DNA of 45,850 nt from a bacterium (GTDB lineage Bacteria > Zixibacteria > MSB-5A5 > WJJR01). Both the position numbers and the translations under genes were made by a program. Shown piece by piece: positions 15,690-24,349 of the stretch. Positions within the stretch are counted from its first letter, which is position 1. Each line of letters opens with the position of its first letter. The stretch is taken from contig JAKAKI010000073.1 in NCBI GenBank assembly GCA_021813505.1, positions 1 through 45,850 of the forward strand, written 5' to 3'. The notes beneath the pieces are model-generated. The model had not been told where the DNA came from. It saw nothing but the letters and a program-made list of their open reading frames with translations, and made no database searches.

Positions 15690-18260
15690 ATGACACGCAA
15701 GTTCGCCGTGACCGCTGATGGAGCATCGCCATTCCCAAGACGATATCGGCCCATGCTACTGACATGGCTCACCGTGTTCAATTTGGCTGCTGCGAGTGGA
15801 CCCTTTCCCGTCCCTGGTGAGCGCCCACCGGCAGCGAGCCCAGTTGCGTTGCGGCAAGTGTCTGCCGGATCCAACGCCCGAGTACCCTTCTCCAGCGGGC
15901 GTCATGATGATGGTCAGATTCAAGCAGATGTCACGAACTTCGGGTACATTTACTGGATCATGTATTCCCACGAGACGCGTTGCTCAAATCTGGCGGATGC
16001 GTACCTCACTTTCGGTTGTGTGCGCGGGACAGATACACTCCATGCAACAAACTATGGTTTCTCTCCCATGGCGATGGTTGCTGAGTCCTCGTCGGATTCA
16101 CGCAACCCGAAGTATGACTCCCACGCCAAAGCGGAGCAACAGTTCTACACTGAATACACAGACATGCCGGAACCGCCTTTCGATATGGACTCGCTTATGC
16201 GGTCGCCGGTGGGTCCAACTGGAATTGAGGTCCATCAGACATCCTATGCGTGGTCCGACGAAGCGCGGACGCGGTCGTTTCTGGTGGATTACTGGATAAG
16301 GAACGTCTCCAACCGCCCTATCCAGAAGGGCGTCATCGGAATGGTGGTTGAAGGTCCGGCCTGTTCGCGACGAGGCTCCTCGTCACCTGATCAGGACAAT
16401 ATTTGCGGCCTACTGAGTACGGTACCCGCGCTGGTACCCGGCTTTGAAGACACTGTCAATCTTGCATGGATTGCGGATAACGGCAGTGAAATTCAGATGC
16501 CCGGCAGCTTTGTGGGACGAGCCCCGCTCGTTCTTGGTGTGAGAGTCCTGCGTGCGCCGAGGGGCGGGCGGTTTGGCTTCAACTGGTGGGCCGATCTTTG
16601 GCGATCGGTCGGATTCGCCAAGTGGGAAACATACTTCCGTTGGGGGCCCTATGGAGCCGCCAGGCACGGGTTTCCTGCCGACCCACACGACTGGTACCGG
16701 ACCATGATCAACGGGCAGATCGACTATGACCAGGTATACAGCGCCTTTGACTTCAGCGAACTCGGCTGGGATCCGCCCCCGGCGAAGCGTGACACTTTAA
16801 TGGACGTGGCCGACGGCGCGGACGCGAGAATCCTGCTGTCGTACGGTCAACTGGACGATATTCTACCGGGCGATTCTGTTGCGTTTACCGTCGCCTTTAG
16901 TATCGGTGATCATTTTCATCGCGATACATCAAACATTACCAGCCGTTTCAGTGCGGGGAATCCGCGACCATACCTCGATCATCTGGACTTCAGCGATCTC
17001 ATCGCCAACTCACGAGTAATCCAGTGGACGTTTGACACTCCCGGGGTCGACTCTGATCCCAATGATGGAATCGATTACCGCGGCAAGGCACATATTTTCG
17101 ACTGCGACTCTTCCTCTGCCACAGGTCAAACTTCGGGTTGTGATTCAGTCTTCTACGAGGGTGATGGCATTGCCGACTTTGGCCAGACGGTGCCTCCCCC
17201 ATCACCGGCGTTCGAACTGACGACGAAGCCGGGGAAGGCGATTTTTCGTTGGAATGGTTCTCGTACTGAATTTGCCCGTAATCCTGTCACCGGCCAGCGC
17301 AATTTCGAAGGGTACCGGATTTACGCTGGACGCGATAATGTGCCGGGCGAGTTCTCGTTGCTCGCCAGTTGGGACCGCGAGGACTATGTCCGCTTCGTCT
17401 ACGACCCGCTTGCCCCAGACTGCTGGCGCCAGGATTCCTATCCGTACACACTCGCGAAGTGGCAGCGGATTCTGGGAGGCGCAGCCGATCCCCGGGACTT
17501 CCCGGTCAAATCGCTGGGGCGCGCCTACCACGACGTGTCAGTCGACACGTTCCGCAATTACATGGGTGAAGTGGTCGACATTGTAACGCACGAGCGGTAT
17601 TCTTGCTGGCTGCCGCAGGCCGTCAATCGTGGCAACGAGTTTATCGGGGATGCCGGTCCGGAGACCAACCTGATCCAGCAGATCGCGACCCGCGATACGA
17701 TCATCGGCGGACGCCAGCTTTCGTACGGCGTTTACGAGGCGGTTATCAGCAGCCTGCAACCGTCGCTGCCGCTTAACTTCGCTGTCACGACCTTCGACCA
17801 AGGGGACTACATCGCGAAGCTACCGTCTCTGGAATCGCTGCCATCCGGCAATTTCAAATACGGACAGCCGATCTATTCCGCCAATGTGGTCGCCGACTCC
17901 GGAATTCATGTCTCGGTCTATCCCAACCCCTACAAGACGTTCTACAACGACGCCTTTGGCCACCGCACGACCTACTACGCGCAAGGGTATGAAGGCACCC
18001 AGGGAACCGAATTCAGCGAATACGACCGCCGGATCCATTTCATCAATCTCCCCGACTCTGCGGTGATCACGATTTATTCGCTGGCCGGCGATCTGATTCG
18101 AGAAATCCACCACCCAGACAAGCATCTGTCGACGTACTCATCGGCGTGCAGCTGGGACCTGGTCACACGGAGCGCCGAGGCGGTCACACCTGGCATCTAC
18201 ATATTTCGCGTTTCTTCGAGAATGGGCGCGCAGGTGGGCAAGATTGTCATCATCAAGTGA
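15690..18260 (+). CDS. Large secreted protein with T9SS-type C-terminal Ig module
   Basis: 856 residues from the ATG at 15690. The start is uncertain: 15549 (after AAGGGAAG) and 15753 are possible, and the hydrophobic signal stretch MLLTWLTVFNLAAASG begins at 15753. The body is rich in aromatic and acidic residues and beta-like, with no enzyme motif I recognise. The last ~110 residues (VSVYPNPYK, FINLP, AVITIYSLAGDLIREI, TPGIYIFRV) are a typical FlgD/T9SS-like C-terminal module, which points to surface display or secretion. Convergent with proS; divergent from the thioredoxin/peptide pair. Confidence 0.75.
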   Translation: MTRKFAVTADGASPFPRRYRPMLLTWLTVFNLAAASGPFPVPGERPPAASPVALRQVSAGSNARVPFSSGRHDDGQIQADVTNFGYIYWIMYSHETRCSNLADAYLTFGCVRGTDTLHATNYGFSPMAMVAESSSDSRNPKYDSHAKAEQQFYTEYTDMPEPPFDMDSLMRSPVGPTGIEVHQTSYAWSDEARTRSFLVDYWIRNVSNRPIQKGVIGMVVEGPACSRRGSSSPDQDNICGLLSTVPALVPGFEDTVNLAWIADNGSEIQMPGSFVGRAPLVLGVRVLRAPRGGRFGFNWWADLWRSVGFAKWETYFRWGPYGAARHGFPADPHDWYRTMINGQIDYDQVYSAFDFSELGWDPPPAKRDTLMDVADGADARILLSYGQLDDILPGDSVAFTVAFSIGDHFHRDTSNITSRFSAGNPRPYLDHLDFSDLIANSRVIQWTFDTPGVDSDPNDGIDYRGKAHIFDCDSSSATGQTSGCDSVFYEGDGIADFGQTVPPPSPAFELTTKPGKAIFRWNGSRTEFARNPVTGQRNFEGYRIYAGRDNVPGEFSLLASWDREDYVRFVYDPLAPDCWRQDSYPYTLAKWQRILGGAADPRDFPVKSLGRAYHDVSVDTFRNYMGEVVDIVTHERYSCWLPQAVNRGNEFIGDAGPETNLIQQIATRDTIIGGRQLSYGVYEAVISSLQPSLPLNFAVTTFDQGDYIAKLPSLESLPSGNFKYGQPIYSANVVADSGIHVSVYPNPYKTFYNDAFGHRTTYYAQGYEGTQGTEFSEYDRRIHFINLPDSAVITIYSLAGDLIREIHHPDKHLSTYSSACSWDLVTRSAEAVTPGIYIFRVSSRMGAQVGKIVIIK

Positions 18261-18405
18261 CGATGAAGTAGTCGTGATACGTGCCGCCCGCACCCCCGAG
18301 GCAAGTTCGTCTCGACAAACGCGATGCGATGCACCCCAGCCGAGTCGGATTGTACGCTAAGGCAAACATCCGGGTGGGCACCTGGGAGGCCGTATGGGAC
18401 CATCT

Positions 18406-20130
18406 CTAGGATTCCGATTTCAAGATGGCTAGCAGACGAGGGATGATTTCGCCGGCCAGGACCATCTCTGGCGCATCCGCCATTCGCGCCTTGAGCTCCC
18501 ACATTCCGCTCGCCAGCCCTTTGGCGCCGACCGTAATCCGCCAAGGCAGCCCGATCAGGTCGGCGTCGGCGAATTTGACACCGGTGCGTTCCTGGCGGTC
18601 ATCGTAGAGGACTTCGATTCCCGCTTTCTGGAGATCGTCGTACAGCTTGTCAGCCGCTGCAGAGAGAGCGGCGTCACCGGAGTTGACACAGACCAGATGG
18701 CAGAGCGCCGGGGCGATGGGAACCGGCCAGGCGATGCCGCGGTCGTCGTGGAACCGTTCAATAGCGGCCTGGGCGGTCCGGGTGATGCCGATGCCGTAGG
18801 AGCCCATGATCAGCAGACGCTCATTTCCTGCTTCGTCGAGGACAGTCGCCCCGAGGGCTTTCGAGTATTTCGTGCCCAATTTGAATGTGTTGCCGACCTC
18901 GATGCCACGCCGCGAGATCAGGCGCTCCTTGCGGCAACGCGGACAATACTCCCCGGCCTCCGCCGACCGTATGGTGGCGGTCTTATCGATCCGGAAGTCG
19001 GTGAGATTGACATTAATCAGGTGGCGGTCGCCGGCGTTGGCCCCCACCACGAAATTGATCATCGCTTTCACTTCCTCGTCGGCGATCACACTGATGTCGG
19101 CACGCATGCCGACCGGACCGGCGAAACCGACGGGCGCACCAGTTGCCTGCTCGACACCGGCGGCATCGAGCATCTCCACCATCGGCACACCGGCCGCGTT
19201 GGAGAGCTTCGTTTCATTGATCTGCCGGTCACCGCGAATCAACGCGGCCACGACCTTCTCGCCTGCCCGGTACATCAGGGTCTTGACCAATTTGCGAGCG
19301 GGCACGTTGAGGAATGCGGTCACTTCTTCGACAGTCTTCATGTTGGGCGTTTCAACCGGGCTGTAGGATTGCGGCGCTTCCTCGGTCTTGGCGGGGCCGT
19401 TGACCGGGATCGATTCCGCGCGCTCCAAATTGGCGGCGTAGCCGCATTCCGGACATGAAAGGATCGTCGCCTCTCCCCCCTCGGTGTCGACGATCACCAT
19501 GAACTCGTGGGCAAACTTGCCGCCCATGGCGCCGGTGTCCGATTCGACCATTACAGTTTCGAGACCGCAGCGTTTGAAGACCGCCTTGTAGGCATCCACC
19601 ATCTTCTGGTAGGCGATATCGAGTCCCGCCTCATCGATATCAAATGAGTAGGCGTCCTTCATGAGAAACTCGCGGCCGCGCATGAGGCCAAAGCGGGGGC
19701 GGATTTCATCACGGAACTTCACCTGAATCTGATAGAGATTGAGTGGCAGCCGCTTGTATGAGCGCAGCTCTCCGCGCAGAAGCGAGGTGACGATTTCCTC
19801 GTGGGTTGCGCCGAGCACCATCGGGCGCTTGTGCCGGTCGTCGAGACGCATAAGTTCCGGGCCGATGTCGTAGTACCGGCCGGTCTGCTGCCAGATTTCC
19901 GCCGGATGAAGAACCGGCATGGTGATTTCGAAGGCACCGGAGCGGTCCATCTCTTCGCGGACAATGTTGGAGATCTTGTGAATCACCCGCTGCATGAGCG
20001 GGAGGTAGATATAGATGCCGGCGGTCAATTTGCGAATGTATCCACCGCGCAGAAGCATGCGGTGGCTGACGAGTTCGGCTTCGGCGGGATCATCGCGAAG
20101 GGTCGGAATAAAGGTGCGGGTCATGCGCAT
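18406..20130 (-). CDS. proS: Prolyl-tRNA synthetase, bacterial type
   Basis: 574 residues from the ATG at 20130 (GAGAGG upstream), close to the 572 of E. coli ProS. Charges tRNA-Pro. The class II motifs are clear: motif 1 region IVREEMDRSGAFEITMPVLHP, motif 2 KFRDEIRPRFGLMRGREF, motif 3 GSYGIGITRTAQAAIE. Between motifs 2 and 3 lies the INS editing domain (about residues 225-385) that hydrolyses Ala-tRNA-Pro. The C-terminal anticodon-binding domain has VLYDDRQERTGVKFADADLIG. Zinc-like CPECGY and CPRCRKE pairs are in the insert and just after it. A single gene with repeats upstream. Confidence 0.96.
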   Translation of the reverse strand: MRMTRTFIPTLRDDPAEAELVSHRMLLRGGYIRKLTAGIYIYLPLMQRVIHKISNIVREEMDRSGAFEITMPVLHPAEIWQQTGRYYDIGPELMRLDDRHKRPMVLGATHEEIVTSLLRGELRSYKRLPLNLYQIQVKFRDEIRPRFGLMRGREFLMKDAYSFDIDEAGLDIAYQKMVDAYKAVFKRCGLETVMVESDTGAMGGKFAHEFMVIVDTEGGEATILSCPECGYAANLERAESIPVNGPAKTEEAPQSYSPVETPNMKTVEEVTAFLNVPARKLVKTLMYRAGEKVVAALIRGDRQINETKLSNAAGVPMVEMLDAAGVEQATGAPVGFAGPVGMRADISVIADEEVKAMINFVVGANAGDRHLINVNLTDFRIDKTATIRSAEAGEYCPRCRKERLISRRGIEVGNTFKLGTKYSKALGATVLDEAGNERLLIMGSYGIGITRTAQAAIERFHDDRGIAWPVPIAPALCHLVCVNSGDAALSAAADKLYDDLQKAGIEVLYDDRQERTGVKFADADLIGLPWRITVGAKGLASGMWELKARMADAPEMVLAGEIIPRLLAILKSES

Positions 20131-20240
20131 TGGATCAGTCCTCTCAGTTTTCCATTTTGCCACCCTACGCCGCCCATTCGGCGGGGCCGCAAAGACCCCA
20201 GTATAGTCGGCTGTGCGCTATGGGCAAGCGATTTGCGGTG

Positions 20241-20261
20241 GCACGGGCTTCCAGCCCGTGC
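20241..20261. repeat. REP-like hairpin
   Basis: Perfect 8-bp inverted repeat GCACGGGC / GCCCGTGC with loop TTCCA. Same core as the hairpin at 129-147. A smaller TGGGC-AAGA-GCCCA hairpin follows at 20281-20294. Confidence 0.6.
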
Positions 20262-20324
20262 GCGCCCGGCACAAGGGCCTTGGGCAAGAGCCCAGACCAC
20301 CCATGCGGAGAGTGCTTCAGTCAT

Positions 20325-20417
20325 GCGGGAAGGCGAGGCTCCTGCCGAGCCTTGTTTCCACGCGGACAACAGACGCGCGCGCCGCGACAGGGCTCGGCAG
20401 GAGCCTCGCCCTCCCGC
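20325..20417. repeat. GGCGAGGCTCC palindrome, third copy
   Basis: 27-bp arms (20325-20351 and 20391-20417) with one mismatch, around a 39-base centre. The centre differs from that of the 194-280 copy apart from a TTGTTTCCACGC-like start. Together with the hairpins at 20241 and 20281 it fills the gap between proS and the flgN-like gene. Confidence 0.82.
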
Positions 20418-20468
20418 ATCCACTCGTCTCTGATCATCGGGAGTTGAACCGTTATCCGTCGGGAATTC

Positions 20469-20915
20469 TCAATGCCGCGCATCAAGGAAACGCGGGCCAC
20501 CCTCGGGGGGGGACATGGACGCGTAGAGGCGGCGGCCTTGATCCATCTGGCCAAGTTCACGCTGGAATTCCGTGCGTTTGGCGCGGGCGATCCGAATACA
20601 CTCATTGATCGTGCCCTGCGAGTGCGTGACCAACCCGGTAATCTGGTCGAGCAATCCGCGCACGTCCTGCTCCTGCATCCACGAACTGAATTCCTTAGGA
20701 TCGGACTTGCGGACGGACTGGATGATCTGTTCGCTGTTCTCGATGCGCTTCTGGACACGTCCGATCTCGGAAAACAGGTCGCACATGCGCACATCCGAGT
20801 CTTCCGAGAGGCCGTCACGCTGCCGGTCGATGAGCAGGTCGAGTGCGCGATAGAAGCTCGCCTCTTCGGCGAGAACTTGCAGAAGTTGTGCCTTATCGAA
20901 TTTGGTCTTGGACAT
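20469..20915 (-). CDS. FlgN-like flagellar export chaperone
   Basis: 148 residues from the ATG at 20915; the upstream open frame has unlikely composition and overlaps fliS. The protein is highly helical, with the opening AQLLQVLAEEASFYRALDLLIDRQRDGL typical of FlgN (long N-terminal helix with L-x-x-L and E-x-x-Y). FlgN keeps the hook-filament proteins FlgK and FlgL export-ready in the cytoplasm. It is the last gene of the leftward flagellar run, 35 bases after fliS. The family is divergent, so this rests on length, helicity and position. Confidence 0.65.
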   Translation of the reverse strand: MSKTKFDKAQLLQVLAEEASFYRALDLLIDRQRDGLSEDSDVRMCDLFSEIGRVQKRIENSEQIIQSVRKSDPKEFSSWMQEQDVRGLLDQITGLVTHSQGTINECIRIARAKRTEFQRELGQMDQGRRLYASMSPPEGGPRFLDARH

Positions 20916-20950
20916 GTCAGCTCTCTGGTGTCGCGGTGATATGCCAGGTG

Positions 20951-21412
20951 TCAGGCCTGCAGGCAGAAGGATCGCGTTACGGGCGCTACGGTGTTCGTCG
21001 ATCCGGCGGTGGCCATCGGCGGCAAGGTCCGTCCGGCGCCATTCTCCTGGGAGGAGAGCTGCTCCCATCCTTCTTTGAGATTGGTGAGAATCTGGATGCA
21101 ATCGTTGGCGCACTTGAGGTCACGCCGGGCGTTGGCGATGGTGATTTGATCGATGACGAAGGCGTAGAGCGCCGATAGCTTGTTGGTCAACTCACCGCCG
21201 GCAGGATCGAGCGTTCCGTACAGATGCACGACAATCCGGCGTGCCTGGTCGAACTTTTTCCAGCTCCGGTCATAACGGCCGGATGTAACTTCCTCGATGG
21301 CTTCGCGCAGATACCGGATCGCGCCCTGATAGAGCATGACGACCAGTTGGGATTGCGACATCCCCATGACCTGGGTGCGACGGTACTCCGCTAGTGTGTT
21401 CGAAGGTGTCAT
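20951..21412 (-). CDS. fliS: Flagellin export chaperone FliS
   Basis: 153 residues. FliS binds the flagellin C-terminus in the cytoplasm and prevents early polymerisation; in Bacillus it also helps flagellin secretion and so the FliW-CsrA switch. Seen: LAEYRRTQVMGMSQSQLVVMLYQGAIRYLREA at the start, the conserved arrangement of the family, and the four-helix pattern to about residue 120. The last ~30 residues are a Gly/Ala/Thr-rich tail. It starts 14 bases after the fliD stop. Confidence 0.93.
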   Translation of the reverse strand: MTPSNTLAEYRRTQVMGMSQSQLVVMLYQGAIRYLREAIEEVTSGRYDRSWKKFDQARRIVVHLYGTLDPAGGELTNKLSALYAFVIDQITIANARRDLKCANDCIQILTNLKEGWEQLSSQENGAGRTLPPMATAGSTNTVAPVTRSFCLQA

Positions 21413-21426
21413 GGCTGTCCCGATTG

Positions 21427-23760
21427 TTACCGTGAGGTTATCTGTGATGTGTTGCCCGCCAATTGCGATAGTTGCTGCGAAAGGAATGAACCCTGCGCCT
21501 GGAATTGGCCCAGTGCCTTCTCCAGGGCGGCAAAACGTTCGTAGAGCTTCTCCCGGCGAATTGCCAGGTAGTCTTCCTTGTCCTTAATCTGCGCTTTGAG
21601 ATCGTCGATCTCGCTTTGAATGCCCTTGGTCCGTCGCGCCACCTGGCCATCGTTGGAACGGGTCAGCGAGTCAACCGTGCGTCCAAGCCGCGCCGCAAAG
21701 CCACGATGATAGGTCAGCGTCGCATCCGGATTCGCCAGGATGTCCGAGGCGGTCATGCGGACCTCCACGGAAATACCTGCCGCGCCGCCGGCATTAGTGC
21801 CCGCGGTCAGTGAGCGTCCTGAACCGGTGGCGGCGTAACCATTGATTGTCCCGGCCACGTCGTGTCCGGCAATCGATGTTCCGCCAGTGCCAAAACCCAA
21901 TTCGTTAACCGCACTGTTGGACGACGGCACATCGACGGTCAGCGATGACGTCGAGCCATAACTGCCGGTTGTAAACTTCAAATGGCCGGTTTCGGCTGAG
22001 TCGGTGGCCCATTCGACGGCAACGCCACGGCCGCCGACGATGGCGTCGGCTTTCAACTTCTGCTGGATTTCGGATGCCAGTTCGGCGCCGGAGGAGTAGC
22101 TTCGCGAGGCGAGAACGATGTCGTTCGACTTGAAACCATCGACCGTCACCCGAAATGTGTTGTTGGTGCTGGTGATCGTCAGGGGCAGGATACCGGGATC
22201 GGTCACGAGCGCGCCATCGCGCGTCATGTGGGTGGCAGCCTCGGTGATCCGAATCGCGTACCCCGCGTTCGACTCGACCGACTTGGCGCCGGCAGACACA
22301 AATGAGACCAGCGGGTTTGTCGACGCACCGGAATCGAGGAACATGTCCCGCACACCGTCCGGGTTGCTGGCCAGCGCCGCGGCGAGTGCACTGGAATCGG
22401 TTAGGTTGAGCAGCCCATCCGAGCCGGTCGTGATTCCGATCGCGCGCAGCATGTTCAGCGATTTGGGAAGTCCATCGATGGCGCCGGTGAGCGAACTGCG
22501 CAGGTTCCTCTGAATGGACAAGAGGAAATCATCGCCCAGCAGCGCCCCGGCCTGCTGTGTATTCGGATCGTAAGAGAACTGCTTGTCGATCGCTTGCATG
22601 ACCTGATTGTACTTGTCGAGCATGCCTTTGATATTCGCTTTGATTGTGTCCTGATCGACATTGGCGGTGATCACCACCGGCGCGATCGTAATGCCTTTGA
22701 GTGTCAGGCTTACACCACCGATCAGGTCGTCGATCCGGTTCGAGGCGGAGGAGATTACAATTGGTGAACCGCCGCCGGCGGTCGAGCCGAGCGCCACCTG
22801 GGCATCCGCAGCCTTCTGGAGCAGCGGGCTGAAGGTCTGCACCTTGAATTGATCACCGGCCACGAGCGTCCCGGCGCCGAACGCAATCTTCAATCCATCG
22901 GAACCGGTCCCTGTCAGCGCGACCTCGGCGCCGGCCGTTGTGACCGAGATCGTCCCGGTGTTGGTGCCATCGCTCCAATTGACCGTAATCGGACCGGAAC
23001 CTACGGTCTGGGTCCCGCTTCCCGCTACGGTGAACGTGTATGTCTTGTTCTGCGAACCGGTATAGGCAGCGGTTCCTCCGAGCGTCCTGGCCGATGTGCC
23101 ACTGACAACGCCCACGTTCTCGACCTGATCGAAGGTGGATGTGCTGAAACTGGGCGCAGCACCGCCGGTCAGATTGGACGTGAACGAGATGACATTCTCC
23201 GCACCGGTCGTATTGGCGCTGAGCAAAAGACGGTAGGAGTTGCTCGAACTGCCATCGCTGATGATGCTGGCGGTGATCCCGACGGCGGCAGAGTTGATGG
23301 CGTTCTTCAGATCGGTCAAGGTGTTATTAGTGCCGCTGAGCGTGATGGTGGTTGGACTCGCATTGCCAACCGCAAGTTGCAGTGTGCCCGTCCCCACGGC
23401 CGACGATGGGTCGGCGTATCCCTGGGACGCCATCTGATGATTCGTGGCGAGGGCATTCACAGATAATGAGTAGGTGCCGACCGTAACCCGGCCGGTCGAT
23501 TGTGCGCTGACCATCGTGTCATCGGAGAGCGATAACGACGCCGCGGAAAACGCGGACGAGCGGCTCAACGACGATGTGCTGGCACCCAGGGCGACCATCA
23601 GAGCGGAGATGGAGTTGTAAGTGGTGAGCTGATTGGTGGCCACAGCCTGCTTTTCGGTCAGCAAATCAACCGGCTGGTGCTCCAGCTTCATGATCGAATC
23701 GACAATGGACGTCGTGTTCAGATTCGACATCAAGCCTTCGATGGTCTGGGAACCCGGCAT
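21427..23760 (-). CDS. fliD: Flagellar filament cap protein FliD (HAP2)
   Basis: 777 residues, longer than most FliD (about 450-550 in well-studied species). FliD caps the filament tip and folds incoming flagellin. N-terminal domain: IEGLMSNLNTTSIVDSIMKL and EHQPVDLLTEKQ, the standard FliD opening. A flagellin_IN-type repeat is in the middle and a C-terminal coiled coil (about 700-760) ends before GNTSQITSR. The added length is in the central variable domains, rich in Gly, Ser and Thr. GAGG lies five bases from the start. Gene order flaG-fliD-fliS is the common one. Confidence 0.93.
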   Translation of the reverse strand: MPGSQTIEGLMSNLNTTSIVDSIMKLEHQPVDLLTEKQAVATNQLTTYNSISALMVALGASTSSLSRSSAFSAASLSLSDDTMVSAQSTGRVTVGTYSLSVNALATNHQMASQGYADPSSAVGTGTLQLAVGNASPTTITLSGTNNTLTDLKNAINSAAVGITASIISDGSSSNSYRLLLSANTTGAENVISFTSNLTGGAAPSFSTSTFDQVENVGVVSGTSARTLGGTAAYTGSQNKTYTFTVAGSGTQTVGSGPITVNWSDGTNTGTISVTTAGAEVALTGTGSDGLKIAFGAGTLVAGDQFKVQTFSPLLQKAADAQVALGSTAGGGSPIVISSASNRIDDLIGGVSLTLKGITIAPVVITANVDQDTIKANIKGMLDKYNQVMQAIDKQFSYDPNTQQAGALLGDDFLLSIQRNLRSSLTGAIDGLPKSLNMLRAIGITTGSDGLLNLTDSSALAAALASNPDGVRDMFLDSGASTNPLVSFVSAGAKSVESNAGYAIRITEAATHMTRDGALVTDPGILPLTITSTNNTFRVTVDGFKSNDIVLASRSYSSGAELASEIQQKLKADAIVGGRGVAVEWATDSAETGHLKFTTGSYGSTSSLTVDVPSSNSAVNELGFGTGGTSIAGHDVAGTINGYAATGSGRSLTAGTNAGGAAGISVEVRMTASDILANPDATLTYHRGFAARLGRTVDSLTRSNDGQVARRTKGIQSEIDDLKAQIKDKEDYLAIRREKLYERFAALEKALGQFQAQGSFLSQQLSQLAGNTSQITSR

Positions 23761-23794
23761 GAACGCCTCACTTCATAAACTGCGATGAAGGCAA

Positions 23795-23818
23795 CCCCGC
23801 GCCGTTTCAGACGCGGGG
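23795..23818. repeat. Hairpin between flaG and fliD
   Basis: 7-bp inverted repeat CCCCGCG / CGCGGGG with a 10-base loop, in the flaG-fliD gap. No T-run in the minus-strand direction, so RNA processing or stability is likelier than termination. Confidence 0.4.
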
Positions 23819-23869
23819 CTGTCTGACTCCTAAACAACCACAAACTTGCTTTCCCATACGGCCAATCGG

Positions 23870-24268
23870 TCAGGCTGTCTGATCAAAGATGACTCCGAGT
23901 AGTTCTTCCAAACGTTGCCGCATGGCGAGGATCTGATCTGGCGGGATCTGGCGCAGGACTTTCTGCGTGTCGCGATCGATCAGCTTGATGACCAGGTCGC
24001 CAGTCGTTTTGTCGACAAGGTAACTTACGCCCACGTTGGCCTGCTTGAACACTTCGTTGAAAGCAGCGACGGCGCTATCGACCTCCTCGGTAAACAGCGG
24101 ATCCGATGCCGAGTCCCGAGATGGCCGGCCGGCCGCCCCTGCCCCCATGGGAGGCAAGTCGACGTGCTTGAGACCCTGAACGGCGGGTCCCGCGCCAACC
24201 CCGGCAGACATGGCCAGGGCAGCAGCACTCTCGACTGCAGCCGGAGATATGAACAAGTCATAGTTCAT
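23870..24268 (-). CDS. flaG: FlaG family protein
   Basis: 132 residues. FlaG proteins limit filament length in several bacteria; their mechanism is not well known. The C-terminal half has the family signature: VSYLVDKTTGDLVIKLIDRD, then TQKVLRQIPPDQILAMRQRL and the end GVIFDQ. The N-terminal half is Ala/Gly/Pro-rich and variable, as usual. It lies between flagellin and fliD, the standard position. Confidence 0.9.
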   Translation of the reverse strand: MNYDLFISPAAVESAAALAMSAGVGAGPAVQGLKHVDLPPMGAGAAGRPSRDSASDPLFTEEVDSAVAAFNEVFKQANVGVSYLVDKTTGDLVIKLIDRDTQKVLRQIPPDQILAMRQRLEELLGVIFDQTA

Positions 24269-24301
24269 TGACGGTCACCCCTTTTCGGACACCCCCCGCA
24301 T

Positions 24302-24339
24302 GCTGGCCCCGTCCCGCTTAAGCGGGACGGGATGCCAGC
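24302..24339. terminator. Strong hairpin after the flagellin gene
   Basis: A perfect 24-base palindrome centred on CTTAAG (24308-24331), extended by GCTGGC / GCCAGC outer arms. It begins 11 bases past the flagellin stop on the transcribed strand. There is no T-run, so it may be a mRNA-stabilising 3' end or a partial terminator that lets flagellin outnumber FlaG and FliD rather than a classic intrinsic terminator. REP origin is possible. Confidence 0.5.
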
Positions 24340-24349
24340 GAACGGACTA